Assembly: GCA_032164245.1 (NCBI GenBank)
Contig: JAVMKO010000001.1
Span: 13,863,603 to 13,927,602, forward strand
Direction: 5' to 3'
Length of the DNA stretch: 64,000 bases
From: Sternotherus odoratus
Lineage: Eukaryota; Chordata; Testudines; Kinosternidae
Every line of letters starts with the position of its first letter. Position 1 is the first letter of the stretch. The notes below the pieces were generated by a model, which saw nothing but the letters and a program-made list of their open reading frames with translations, ran no database searches and was not told the DNA's origin. Shown piece by piece: positions 1-11,358 of the stretch. Made by a program: the position numbers and the translations under genes.

Positions 1-16
1 CCTCAGTCGGCATTTA

Positions 17-295
17 AGGGCGTGTCTACATGGGAATTGGAAGGTGTCATTTCCATCCCCAGGAGACCTAATCATACTGGCTTTGATTGAGCTAGTGCGC
101 TAAAAACACACATTTTGCTTCAGCGATGCGAGGGGTGGGACCGCCTAGTTGCCTATGGACGTACTTATGGTCTTGGGCAGAATTGCACTTGGGGCGCCTA
201 GCTGGATTCATGCCGCAGTAGCTCTTCTTGGTTTTAGCAAGCTAACGTGGGTATGTCTTCTCCAGCTTGAAATGATACCTTCCAGCTCCAGGGTT
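17..295. repeat. Turtle-type MITE (GTGTCTACA ends), decayed
   Basis: The left end reads GGGCGTGTCTACATG and is followed by a GAGCTAGTGCGCTAAAAA block. The right part repeats this as GTGGGTATGTCTTCTCCAGC followed by a block rich in CCAGCTCC. This arrangement of GTATGTCTACA-like inverted ends around a CTAGCGCGC core is one I recognise from turtle genomes. The right terminus is blurred by a short duplication of the CCAGCTCCAAAGTAAAGAT unit to about position 345. No clean target duplication is visible, so the superfamily is not assigned. Confidence 0.5.
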
Positions 296-368
296 AAAGT
301 ACAGCTCCAAAGTAAAGATACCTTCCAGTTCCAAAGTAAAGATTACAGACGGAGGACCTGTGGCTTAA

Positions 369-983
369 TATGGCCGCCCCCATCTCAAAAAAAGGAAGAA
401 TTGGAAAAGATTCAGACAAGGGCAACAAAAATGATTAGGGGTATGGAACAGCTTCCGTAGGAGGAGAGATAAATAAGACTGGGACTTTTCAGCTTGGAAA
501 AGAGATGACCAAGGGGGGATCTGATAAAGATCAATAAAATCATGACTGTTGTGGAGAAAGTAAATAAGGAAGTGTTATTTACTCCTTCTAAGAACACAAA
601 AACTAGGGGTCAACAAATGAAATTAAGAGGCAGCAGGTTTAAAACAATAAAAAAAGGAAGTATTTCTTCATACAACACACAGTCAACCTGTGGAATTCCT
701 TGCCAGAGGATGTTGTGAAGGCCAAGAATATAACAGGGTTTAAAAAAGAACTAGATACATTCATGGAGGATAGGTCCATGAATGGCTATTAGCCAGGATA
801 GGTAGGGATGGTGTCCCTAGCCTCTGTTTGCCAGAAATTGGGAATGAATGACAGGGGATGGATCACTTGATGATTACCTATTCTGTTCATTCCCTCTGGG
901 GCACCTGGCATTGGCCACGTTCGGAAGACAGGATACTGAGCTAGATGGACCTTTGGTCTGACCCAGTATGGCCATTCTTATGA
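369..983 (+). mobile_element. CR1 LINE, 5'-truncated 3' end
   Basis: The interval reads as the last part of a CR1 second open frame followed by its 3' tail. Translated pieces such as ELEKIQTRATKMIRGME and LIRLGLFSLEK match the conserved C-terminal region of CR1-type polymerases, but stops and frameshifts break the frame. The tail contains the block ending CTGACCCAGTATGGCCATTCTTATG, typical of turtle CR1 ends. There is no promoter or 5' end, which is expected of target-primed reverse transcription. It is a dead copy. Confidence 0.85.
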
Positions 984-1970
984 CTAGTAATTTGGGGTAT
1001 GCTCAGTTTGCACCTTAACAGGTCCTGATTTTTTCAGAGAGGGCTGAGCACCCCCCTTCTCAAAACAAGATCCCTTTGGGGCATCTCAGGCAGGCTGCCC
1101 AAAATCATGCCTATGGAGTTGGACTTTTCTCACAGAATTCTGCGGGGAGGAAAAGCAGCCGCAACAGACGCTTTTTAGATGGCACAGAAATAATAGGCGA
1201 TGTAGGGAGAGTTAAGAGGTCTCATTAGATTCTCTCCCCCTCTCTTTCTTTACAGGTCAAATGGATACAGCCCGTCTACATCACTGCTTTTAAATTTTCT
1301 GCTCTTTCTCTTCAGACTCAACATCAGAAAATAGGCCGCAGTAAATGTCTTCGATTGTTATTAGCATCACAAAAAGAGAAGTCAAGATGCTGGGGAAGGA
1401 AAAGGTTTCAGAGGCTAGTGCCTGCTGCAACACAATGCCTGGCCAGGAGATATCACTGTGCTGCTTTTAAGGACATGGAGTCAGATCTGCCGCTGGCGTG
1501 CCAATCAGTTTATTCTTCCACTGACTTCAATGGAGTGACACCAGTTTAGGAGCCGGCTCAAGACAGTTTAAAAGTGCACTCCAAGACAATTGACTGAATC
1601 CATGGGAACCGGGCCGGGGATCCAAATTAACACCTTTCAAAATAAAAGAAATAAATGACAAGAAATCAATGTCCTCTGTCTTTATGGCTGTTCTTGGCAT
1701 GGATCCTCCCCCCCCCCCCCCCGGTTTGCAACAGCAGCAAATCATTTCCCCAGGAAGCTGCTGCCATTGGTACGTTGGAAAGTTTACAGGAGGACATGGG
1801 ATTACAGCAGAGCCTCCTGGGAAAAGGGGAAGTTTCCAATTATGCTGGTGGAAATACTGAAAAACAGAGACCCTCCCAATCCCGAGTGTGGTTTGCATCA
1901 GGAGCCGGGTGGGGAGGCATTCAAGAGGCGGCACTCGTGGGTAGGAGAATAATCCCAGCCCTGAGGAGCC
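984..1970. other. Gene-free stretch with a poly-C run
   Basis: I see no exon or recognisable repeat here apart from a run of 15 C at 1708-1722. The overlapping short open frames around 1527-2015 on both strands share no protein-like features. Confidence 0.5.
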
Positions 1971-2150
1971 CTGGTTTTTAATCCTGGCTCTGACATGCAT
2001 AGACTGTGTGGCCATGGGCAGCTCGCCACGGGACTATCCCCTGCCTGCCAAATGGGAATGATGATACTTCCTGACTATCCTTCCCAGGAGTGCGGTGAGG
2101 ATTAGTGTCTGCAGAGCCCTTCAGATGCAGGAAGCTCGATGTATTACGAG
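1971..2150 (+). repeat. MIR/CORE-SINE relic
   Basis: The order of blocks is that of a MIR: TCCTGGCTCTGACATGC, then GTGTGGCCATGGGCAG, then TGCCAAATGGGAATGATGATAC, and then GTGAGGATTAG with a tail resembling the AAGCGCTTTGAG region. It is strongly diverged and non-coding. Confidence 0.7.
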
Positions 2151-5100
2151 GAACCATTTTCAATTGTGACCTGGAATTGAAAAACCTCCCTCCTGCAATG
2201 GCCTGTCAATCATTAGGCCAAGAACAAATTTTCTTTCAAAAAGGGTTCACTCCAGTCCCTGCCTGCTAACAACAGGAGTTGTTCTGATCCAGGATGCTCA
2301 ATAGGTCTGGTAAGAAGAGGCTGCTTTTGAAATGCTTGAAGCTTGATTTCCCTTATGGAAAAACATTCATGACTCTTTCAAATGGTGCAAATGCACAAAT
2401 ATATGGGCCCTCTTGATCAATCTGATCTATCCAGGTTGTTTTACCGCCCCACCGTGGGATGCATCAAGATCCATTTATGGAAGATTGGGGAGGAAAGTAG
2501 CTTGTGATTTTTCTCATCTAACTTCGTAAGTCCTCACAAAGCATGTGTATATAATACTGAAAGCCTTCGCAACTCTCACAGGGACTACACTACCAGGTCA
2601 CCTTTTGCAGCCATATGGATTGAGTGGTTCTGAAAGGGCAGGCTCTACTAAGGTGTTAATATGAGGGATTGCTTTGGGAAAGGCTGACCTAGCAAGGATA
2701 TAAACTACAACACCCTTCCAAGTGGAGTTTCTCTTTGCAAAAGTGTAGCTCATTCTGTACCCCATCAGCGGGAAGGCGAGCACTCCCAAATGCAGCGGGC
2801 GAGCTGACAGAAGACAAGAACTTACTTATGTAGCAACCACCTCTTCTAAAGACTATAATAACTGGTACTTGTGTTGTATGGAAATCTCAAAAGGTCCAAC
2901 GCTTCCTCCATATCATAAGTGCATGAATGGTGGGGTCCCTGCCCTTATTTTTGGTTTACAAGGAGTTTGCCGAGAAACTAGACACAGCTTTTCCAGTTCT
3001 ACTGAAGCCTGAGTTTGTTTTTACAGAACGGCTGTTGGAAACTAAGACAAGGTTAAACTTCATTTAAGAGACTTGCTTACTTATGTCAAATCTTGCACAG
3101 CTCTAATTACACCTTCTAAATATACTCCAAAAGTACAGCTGGGTTGCAGAAATGCGTTCGCGTGACTAAATAACATCGTTTGTAGCCCATTATCTTTTCA
3201 AAAGCTTTTCATTCAATATCTTTGGGATGCAGAAGCTAATTGCATTCTTTGCCTTGTGTAAATTAGAGAGTTTGATACGTGTAGAGGAAGTACAAGCAAG
3301 ACAAAATATGGTAGAAAAGTTGCACATTTCCATCTGCCAGTGCCCTGGAAAGACCACCACCATTACAATGATAATCTATGTGATCAGGCATGTAGGGTCA
3401 GATCCAGTGCCCACTAAAGAAGTTTAGAATAGCACATGACAGGATGGGTGCATTGATTGCATGGCATTATATTTTTGAATGTCCAAAGTTTCTCACTTGG
3501 GGGCTTTTAAAAATATATTTCAAGGTAAATTTCAGTCGCAGACATCGATATTCTTAAAACCAACTAGTCAACAAACAACTAAAAAAAGCCAGATGAAAGA
3601 AGGAGGCCAAATCTCTGATACCAATGGAAACTGATGAGCTATCTAGCCAACATAGTCTCTCTCATGGCATCGCTTCTGCTTCTGAGGCCAAAACCAGAGT
3701 TGGTGAAAATATCACTGATATAATGGAAGTGCCTCCACTTACACCAGTCCTGTACTTGGCCTCTGGGCTTGGCCAACGGTGCATAAAGATGAAAAATAAT
3801 GGTGGGGGGAAATAATTAGCTGGACCTTTTTATACCTCAAAAGGGAAAATAAAGAGTGAACTTTTGGATTCCGTTCTTATTTTATCCAAACCTGTATGCC
3901 CCTCCTTGGATCCTTGTTTAAAAAGACAGACTCTACAGTATCACGACATGAAGGGAGAAGGATTATCCAAGAAAATAAGAAGTAGAAAAACACACAATCA
4001 CACTTGGTTCCTCAATACTACTCATAAATTCAAGAACCATGAAAATCTCTCTGCTACAACGTTCCACGGCCAGTGGGAACTAGAGTGATCCAGGCAAGGG
4101 CTTTCAAAACCAGTGGTGGGTTTATGTAATGCATGCACTACAGATGGACCAGGCCTGAATTCGGACTAAAATATAGAGCAATCTGGAGGCTTGTGAGTAA
4201 TTCAGATCATTTAAATACATCCCAAAGCACCTCTATACTGCTCTTCACAATTAATCACTATCCCTACAGGAAGTACAGTCTTCATATGAAAGAGGACCTC
4301 TGGGTGACTTCCTTGACATGTTAGTTGTGTCTCTGGGGCTCACGGTGGTACCTGATGGTAGCCAGTTAACATGCTAGCCAACTGTAATGCCAGAGCTTAG
4401 TGCTGGTATTGGAGCATCAACATGCATGGTAGTATCATAGTGATAGCTAGGACTACGAGCCTTTTAACGAGGCTTATTAGCAGAAATGAGAAAATAAGTG
4501 CATAAAAAGTAAGAACCATCCCCATGCTCCTTCCTTCAAGCCTTTGCCCTTTTTCAGAACTGAATTTTTACCAAATCTTTTTTCAGGACATGAAGTATTC
4601 AGATAAATTTTCACCCCAGCCCCTGCTACATGTTTTTGGACTCCTGGATTCCAGCCATGGTCGGGACTAGAAGTACCAAATTGCAATGAGAAAAGCTTTT
4701 CATTTTCTGGTCAACATGAGATGCTGAAGTCCCAGAAATGGCACAGAAAAGCCTCTTGTTCTGAGGTCTCCAACCTTGAAAGATTTGGATAATTCAGTGA
4801 AACCTCATGGTGGGGAGGCCTGTCTGAGCAGAACCCCAACACAGATCTCTGCACGGTTCACCCATCAGTATTTATTAACTGTTCTCTAACCTCTTGCGTT
4901 ATTAACTTGCCTATCTTTTAGGAGGGAAAAATCAGGAACAGTTTGTGATCTCTTCCACGGAGAAGCCTATTTTGATTTGTTACAGCTCTTGGAAGTGTCA
5001 CAAAATATAATGCCTTTCAACTAAACATGGGTGAGCCATTCATTTGGCTATCTAGGCAGAGGTCGAATTAAACCAGTTCCTCTAAAATTCTCATGCACAA

Positions 5101-5563
5101 GTCAGAAGAAATAAATGTCAGATTAAACAGATACAACTGATGCTTCAGCACTCGTAAGTGGTGTTCATATCAGAGCACTCTGCTGGTGACAGTTTTAATA
5201 GGCTAATCCTCCCCCTCAGCTTCCTCTGATGCCTAATTATTTGTCGTTTAATGCTAGTGAATAATTCATTGCAAATAATGCATGTCACAAAATATTGCTT
5301 TTTTTCATCTATCCAGGTATTTATACCATACGCCTCACTTTTAAATCTGAGCCCCTTACAAGAAAAGACTACTGAAGTTCATGGCCACAAGATTCACTCT
5401 CTTCTTCCAGGCAACTCCATTGAATTACCCAAAAAATCATTAGTTCTTCCCATTATTTGAGTAGCTGTATTGCAAAGAGGTATTCGATCAGATTGGTGAA
5501 AATCATAAGAGGAGCATTTTTAACACACTTCACAGGACACATTTGGACAAATCCCAGTAAATA
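2151..5563. other. Gene-free stretch, nothing recognised
   Basis: This is moderately AT-rich sequence without splice-flanked open frames or repeats that I recognise. The part around 5190-5290 has several homeobox-like TAATTA and octamer-like ATTTGCAT-type words (TTGCAAATAATGCATG), which could mark an old regulatory element, but this is weak. Confidence 0.4.
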
Positions 5564-6520
5564 AGCAAAGGCAGGGTCGGCTCTAGGTCTTTTGCTGTCC
5601 CAAGCAAAACATTTTTTGGCTGCCCCCAACCCCAGCCCTGGGTTCCCTCCCGCAGCCCCTGCTGTCCCAGCCCTGGGTCACTGGTAACTCGCTCCCAGTG
5701 TAGGTCATTCAGCTGGAATTTTGAATGTGCACAGAACACAGACGGGATTGGTTCCCATATGGTTACAGAACTGCAGTGAAGCGAAACAATTTTCAGCTTG
5801 TGTGATTGGAGGATATCTGGATGCATATTATAAGACTGTCCTACATAAATGAGGAAAAGTTGAGGTGCCTTTATTATTCTTTTGCTCCACTCTTTGTTTC
5901 TATGGGGAATTTGCCAATGCAATATCACTGTCTTCCTTTTAAACCAATAAAACTAAAAAGAAAAAATGGCAATGGCTGGTGAAAATAGCAATTCCAGTCC
6001 TAATAACCATTGGGAAGCATTTCTTGCTCAATTTTATCCTACTTTTTCTACAGCAAGTTACAGTGAATCAGTATATTTGATTTGGGAGAAATTAAGTAAC
6101 AGCTTCCCAAATTGAGCTTGAGTACGCTGAATGTTGAGGGTGTTCAAATCTGGAAGGCAGGTCCTAGATTCCCTTTCTGAATATTAGCTAAATCTGGAAA
6201 GGAAACGTCAATTTCTGCTTCCATGACTCAGAAGTGGAAATCCTCCTACGTGCCTGGTGCTGCATCGAAAGCTGTCCAGGTCCTGTAGTAGAGCCTCCGC
6301 TCCCTTACTTTTCATTTTAAATTCTAGTGGGATCCACATACCTCCCTTGCTAGGCTTCCGATAGAGAGGTGCACTGTCCATTTAGTCCCCCCAATTCCTT
6401 CTTTGGGGGCTGCAAGGTGAGGTCACACCAGTATCCCTAATCCAGTCTGGAGAAGTTTCTGAAGGGGATATCTGGGCCAAAGCCTGCTACTCCCTGGGTA
6501 TACTTGTTCCCCATTCAGTC

Positions 6521-7388
6521 TAGGGTTCCCATACATCTGTATGTTCACTGACGTGTCCGGCTTTTTGGGTTTTAAATAGCTGTGCAGGAGGAATTTGTAA
6601 AACTCTCACAAGGTCTGGGATTTCCCTCCCAATGCAGAGCGCGGTGCGGCTGACAGGGCGGCCTCGCCGGAATGAGCTGCTTGCATTGGGGCCTTCAGCA
6701 GCCAGAGCCCTGCTCCTGTTCCCCCCTCTCCTACCCTCCCCGGCAGCCTCAGCGCGCTGTGCTGGCAGTGCTCGGGGGGTGGGGGGTGGGGGCTACGGTC
6801 TCCACAGGGGAGCGCAGCAGCATGTCTGGCTCTGCATGGAGTCAGACACACTGGTCTGAGCGGCACGGTAAGGGGGCCTGAGGGTTGGAGAAGGGGCATG
6901 GGGTCCCGTGGGGCAGTCAAGAGACAGGGAGCAGGGGGGTTGGATGGGTCAGAGATTCGGGGGAGGGGCTGTCAGGGTGCAGGGGTGTAGAGAGGGGTCG
7001 GGGCAGTCAAGGGACAGGGAGCGGTTGGATAGGCGTGGGAGTCCCGGGGGTCTGTCACGGGGCGAGGGTGTGGATAGGGGTTGGGGCAGTCAGGGCACTG
7101 GTGGGGGTGAGATCCTAGGGGGGAAGTTAGGATAGGGGAGTCTCAGGAGGGGGAAGTTGGGGACAAGGAGAAGGGAGGCTTAGCTAGGAGTGGGGTCCCG
7201 AGGGGGGGGGGTTAGGGGGTAGGGATCCCAGGAGGGGGAGATCATGAGACAAGGAGCAGGGGGAGTTGGATGGGTTGGGGCTTCTGTGGGGGGCAGTTAG
7301 GGGATGGGAAGTGGGAGGGAGTGGATAGGGGCGGGGCTACCCCCCATGGAGTGTCCTCTTTTTTGAATGTTAAAATATGGTAACCCTA
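6521..7388. mobile_element. hAT-like element with TAGGGTTACCATA-type ends
   Basis: The left end TAGGGTTCCCATACAT and right end ATATGGTAACCCTA are inverted. Subterminal text (GTGTCCGGCTTTTTGGGTTTTAAATAG on the left, GTGTCCTCTTTTTTGAATG on the right) fits a turtle family I recognise. The interior holds a CpG-rich part with a GCACGGTAAGG splice-donor-like site near 6866 and then a G-rich minisatellite. Flanking 8-mers do not match, so the duplication has decayed or the boundaries are slightly off. No transposase is seen. Confidence 0.65.
6885..7345 (+). repeat. G-rich minisatellite inside the nested hAT
   Basis: Phrases such as GGGGCAGTCAAGGGACAGGGAGC, GGTTGGATAGG and GAGTCCCGGGGG recur with variation at roughly 50-70 bp spacing. 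The plus strand has many runs of three or more G and could form G-quadruplexes. Open frames here are by-products of the repeat. Confidence 0.65.
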
Positions 7389-7991
7389 CGGTTCACGGTG
7401 CCATCCCCTTCTAGCAGCCAGCTATCCATTCACAGCTTCCTCACTCCCTCTCCCTCCCTTTCCCGTTGATAGCTGCCAAGGGAATGCTGGGAAATCTAGT
7501 TCTTTCCCTGCTCCAGGGCTGGCTCTATAGGCAGGGAGCTAACCAAGGAACTACAGCTCCCAGGGCCCCCTCCATGGCTCCGCTTCTGCAGCGTTGCAAG
7601 AGGGGAGGAAGTGAGTGTTATGGGGTGCTATGGCCGGCCCCCAAGCACAAAAAAAAAAAGAAAAGGCGCGAATGCCGCCCCTGCAAATGTGCCGCCCCAA
7701 GCACTTGATTGCTTTGCTGGTGCCTAGAGCCGGCCCTGAGCGAAGGACTTGATGCATGCTGCTTTGAAAGTTTGTATTTAAGTTACTACAACTATGACCT
7801 GGAAGGATCGGGTTCTCTCTAGGGGAACTTGCTCTGTGTGGGACCTGCTCAGTTGCTGACACCATTACTCACCTATACTGTATGAAAGAGTTTTACAACG
7901 GTGCACCACGGCCCAGCAAGAATTCCACAAAAAACATCCTATCTTTTAAACCTGGATATGCTCCCCCTGCAGCTCTTGGTACCCAAGGCTG

Positions 7992-8578
7992 TGTGATGGG
8001 GCATCCACCACACACAAGGGGTAAATCAGGCCAATTAACCCATGGAGTGCTAGGACTAACTGCCAATGAAGTGCAGCTGGGCGGGATCTATAAAGAGAGG
8101 AAGTTGCTAAGCTGCAAGGAGGGAAACCTGCAGTCATGTTCCCAGATACGAGGGGGAAGAGTAGGAATTAGTCCAGGGAAGGAGCAGTAAGGACTGGAAG
8201 AGTAATAGCCTAGAGTTGCTGGGTTGAAGGTCCCTGGAATGGAACCCAGTGTACATGGTGGTCCTGGATTCCCCTACAAGTCACTGCTGGAGTGACACAG
8301 TATGGATAGCCCTTTTGGGGATGATGGGAGCAGTTTGGAAGCAGACTTTGATGATACCCCGGAATGGGGGAGAACTTTAATGTGATTTAGCTGGAGGGCT
8401 AAGCCATGAAGAGGAAAGAGCTGCAGCTCCTGGTGCATGAGAGGACACAGAATAACTGAGGGAAATGACAGGCTGGGTAACTGCAGGAAGGGGTGTCGGG
8501 CCTGGTGGCAGAGCTAAGTCCTCAGATAAGCCATAAAGGAGACACCACTGAGCGGTTAGTAGAGCAGACCCGGTCACA
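7992..8578 (+). mobile_element. LTR-like element (TGTGATGGGG start), solo
   Basis: The interval starts TGTGATGGGGCATCC and ends CCCGGTCACA, giving the TG...CA ends of a long terminal repeat. A TATA-like CTATAAAGAG lies at about 8089, 100 bp from the start, much as in the minus-strand element at 19610-20589, which begins with the same TGTGATGGGG word. No target duplication, primer binding site or internal retroviral sequence is seen, so LTR identity is inference. Confidence 0.45.
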
Positions 8579-9450
8579 AGTTACCTTCTGCTTTGCTCCA
8601 GAATCCATGTTGGAAGACATTTCAATAACAAAAACAAGTGTTGTGAATTATGTTTTATCTAGCAGAAAAAAGAAAGAACCAGTCAATGGACCAGAAGAGT
8701 AATATTGCCAGCAGACTACACCATAGCAGCATAAATCGGAGATAAGAGTGTATGGCTGAAATCACTTAAAGGAAAATGAGTAATAAATACAATATTCTTT
8801 CTCTAAAAGCAAAGGTCATGGTAAGCCAGCGGAATAGCGTGGGAAAACCTACAATGGAGTTAGCCTGTGAAGCGAAGGCTGAATCTCATCTGCCCTGAGC
8901 TCTCTCTTCTCAAGAGAAATTTATTTATAGAAGGAACAAGGCCTCCTCCAGCATTCTAATGTATTTGAAGTTTGTGATAACGTGGGAGCTTATGCTGACT
9001 TGTCTCCACTTTTTCTTTGCTGTCTGCCTTTAATAGTAATAAATATCCAGTTGAGGCTTTATCTTTGTGTGGTTATGTTTTAATGACTACACACCAATGT
9101 ACATTTGGGATGGAAGCCTCGTAGACAGCACACCCAATCCTGCAGTTGGTTACGGGGAGGTAAATCTGGAAGGACATCAGCGGCGTTGCTGCCGATTTAC
9201 CTCTGAGTTATTGACAGAGTTTTTGCCTGTGGTGCAGCAGCAACTTGCTGCATTCTTAATTCTTAGCAGCTGAAAAATGGAAAGGGTCAAGAAATCAGGC
9301 TGAAATAGGCAGACCCGAATAAAATACCAATAGGGCTAGATCCTCAGCAGGCATAATTCAGCATGGCACCCTTGACGTTCATGGAAACCTGTGGAGTTAC
9401 AGTGATTTACACCAGCGGAGGAGCAGGAGCTAAGATGCACGGATGCACAC
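8579..9450. other. Gene-free stretch, nothing recognised
   Basis: No exon-like frame or clear repeat is seen. The sequence is ordinary single-copy-looking DNA. Confidence 0.4.
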
Positions 9451-9458
9451 TGTCACAT

Positions 9459-9829
9459 CAGGGGCGTAGCCAGGTTTCACAAGCAGGCGGAGCGACCATG
9501 AAAAAAAAAGACGCCACCAAAAAAAGAAGGCGCGACAACAAAAAAAAAAAAGGTGCGACTTCCAGCTGGTGGCGCTGCTGCTGAAAAGCCGCCGCTGGAG
9601 AAACCGGTGAAGTCTGTCCGTCCGCCGAAATGCCACCAAAAGAAGTGGAGCCCTTCGAGCAGCATTTTGGCGGATGGACACACTGAGCTTCCTCCAGCGG
9701 CAGCATTTCGGCGACGGCTCCACGATTCTCCACAGCTCCAGCCACCCAGTAAGTAGGTGCCATGTTTGGCAATCTGGCCTCAGGGGGGAGCGGCTGCTCC
9801 CCTGGATTCCCCTCCCAGCTACGCTACCG
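9459..9829. mobile_element. Non-autonomous hAT (CAGGGGCGTAGCC ends), 371 bp
   Basis: The element starts CAGGGGCGTAGCCAGG and ends with the decayed complement CCAGCTACGCTACCG. It is flanked by a perfect 8-bp duplication, TGTCACAT, at 9451-9458 and 9830-9837. The interior is rich in GGCGGA/CCGCC blocks and has A-runs at 9502-9511 and 9539-9551. Several overlapping open frames on both strands result from this composition, and no transposase is encoded. Confidence 0.88.
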
Positions 9830-9840
9830 TGTCACATCTA

Positions 9841-10424
9841 GGCCAGGTCTACACTACCCACTGGATCAGCGGGTAGAGATCGATCTTTCGGGGACTGATT
9901 TATCACATCTTGTCTAGACGCAATAAATCGATCCCCGGGCACTCTGCCGTCAACTCCGGAACTCCACTGCACCAAGAAGCTCAGGTGGAGTCAACAGGGG
10001 AGCAACTCAGTGCAGTGAAGATGCTGAGATAAGTCGACCTGAATACGTCGACTTCAAAAACGCTACTCACATAGGGCTGGTTTTCACTACCTGCCGGATC
10101 GGCGGGTAGCGATCAATCTTTTGGTGATTGATTTCTCGCGTCTTGTGAAGACACGAGAAATTGATCGCTCGCGGCGACCCCATCGACTCTGGAACTCCAG
10201 CTTGCTGGGAGGCGCAAGCTGGAGTCGACGGGAGCGCGCCGCCACCTGCCGCCGCCAGGAGGACGGCAGGTAAGTCAGTTGCAGATACGCAAACTTCAGC
10301 TACGTGATTCACGTAGCTGAAGTTGTGTATCTGCCGTCGATCCCCCCCGGTAGTGAAGACCAGCCCATAGCTGAAGTTGCGTATGTTAGGTCGATACCTG
10401 CCCTCCCGCAGTGTAGACCAGGGC
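9841..10424. repeat. Outer MITE A, interrupted by MITE B
   Basis: The left end GGCCAGGTCTACACTACC and right end GCAGTGTAGACCAGGGC are inverted repeats. The left half has CGATCGAT-like blocks (GAGATCGATC, AATCGATCCCC) and the right half AGCTGAAGTTGCGTATGTTAGGTCGA. Removing 10074-10369 rejoins the halves into an element of about 288 bp with the usual layout of this turtle family. A terminal duplication for A itself is not clear. Confidence 0.7.
10074..10366. repeat. MITE B nested within MITE A
   Basis: The ends GGGCTGGTTTTCACTACC and GGTAGTGAAGACCAGCCC are an almost perfect 18-bp inverted pair. The flanking trinucleotide ATA occurs at 10071-10073 and 10367-10369. A 3-bp duplication would suit a PIF/Harbinger-type element, although the usual target TWA is not matched exactly. 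The interior contains a 33-bp palindrome at 10292-10324 centred on CACGTAGCTGAAG-type arms. B shares blocks with A and with the copy at 46551-46780, so a relative hopped into a relative. Confidence 0.75.
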
Positions 10425-10950
10425 TCATTTAAAATTACTTTTCCAGCAACATCTCTGTTGTTTGATTGACCTTCATTTCTTACAGTCTTGAAGTATTTCA
10501 TATATGAAATCCTTCATTTAACCTTGAGTCTGCCTTTCCTTTTTTTCACGGCCTCTGTAGTGCCACCCTTCGAGGGCTGAACGAAAAGGAGGTGGCAGAC
10601 TTTGCTATGGATGTGTGCACTGCTTTCTTTGTCGGCTTTCTGTCTCAAGGAACAATGCCTTGTGCACGTGTTGAGCAATATTCCAGCAGCTGGAAAACAG
10701 CTGATGAAGCCTTGAAAGGAGGAATCAACATGTACTCTTAAACAGCCCCTTGCAATGATGGAAACAGAAACTTCACTGCAATAGGCATTTGTCTGTGTGG
10801 ACATTAACAACACTCCACAGATCTTCCTCTCGCACCCGGCCTATGTACATCATCTTATATGAATAGTATCCCCTGCCATTAACTACGTATGTTATGTTGT
10901 TAACCACTAGATATAAGGTTTACAGGAAAAAAAGTGCCCAAGATAGAAGG
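10425..10950. other. Gene-free stretch, nothing recognised
   Basis: No coding signal or clear repeat family is visible between the MITE pair and the next MIR. Confidence 0.4.
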
Positions 10951-11195
10951 ATAGTCTTGTGAGTAAGGCATTGGATTGGATTCAGGAGATCTGGACTCCT
11001 CTCCCAGCTCTGAAACAGACTTCTGCATGACCCTAGGCAAGGTGCTTAGCCTCTCTGGCTCAGCTTCCCATTAGTAAAACAGGGCATCATTCTCCCAACC
11101 TTAACCTGTTTTATCTATTTGGAGTGTAAACTCTTTGAGGCAGGATCCATCTTTTCCTATGTGACTGTGCAACACGTAGCATAATGGTGCCTTAA
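10951..11195 (+). repeat. MIR/CORE-SINE relic
   Basis: Characteristic blocks occur in order: CAGGAGATCTGGACTCC, CCAGCTCTGAAACAG, TGACCCTAGGCAAGGTGCTTAGCCTCTC, CAGCTTCCC, and then a tail with GTAAACTCTTTGAGGCAGG. It is an old, non-coding copy. Confidence 0.75.
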
Positions 11196-11228
11196 TTTTG
11201 GTCCGTGGCCTCTGACAGTTATTGTAAC

Positions 11229-11350
11229 TAGGGTGACCAGATGTTCTGATTTTATAGGGGCAGTCCCGAATTGTAGGTCTTTTTCTTATCTAGGCTCCTA
11301 TCACCCTCCCCTCCTTTCTCATTTTTCACATTTGCTGTCTGGTCACTCTA
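11229..11350 (+). mobile_element. 122-bp hAT MITE (TAGGGTGACCAGA ends)
   Basis: The ends TAGGGTGACCAGA and TCTGGTCACTCTA are inverted with one mismatch. A perfect 8-bp duplication, ATTGTAAC, flanks them at 11221-11228 and 11351-11358. The body (TGATTTTATAGGGGCAGTCC, then CTCATTTTTCACATTTGC) is the compact form of the family that appears as longer versions at 30171-30796 and 54173-55859 and as an older copy at 61607-61733. Confidence 0.92.
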
Positions 11351-11358
11351 ATTGTAAC

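Larger units (their letters stand above)
5572..7738. mobile_element. hAT element with CAGGGCCGGCTC-type ends, containing a nested hAT
   Basis: The left end CAGGGTCGGCTCTAGG and the right end CCTAGAGCCGGCCCTG form an inverted repeat. They are flanked by near-identical 8-bp duplications, AGCAAAGG (5564-5571) and AGCGAAGG (7739-7746), the hallmark of hAT insertion. Just inside both ends are CTGCCCC- and GCCGCCCCAAGC-rich subterminal blocks and an A-rich run at 7650-7664. No transposase frame is visible, so it is non-autonomous. A second element, at 6521-7388, sits within it. The 5690-6520 part is unlike the termini and unassigned. Confidence 0.8.

Noticed and set aside
1355..2015. Overlapping frames up to 162 codons
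   Set aside because: The minus frame runs through a poly-C tract and unique DNA with no splice-site context or domain.
6606..7135. Cluster of 70-104-codon frames as small genes
   Set aside because: They lie in CpG-rich and G-rich repeat sequence inside the nested hAT, on both strands.
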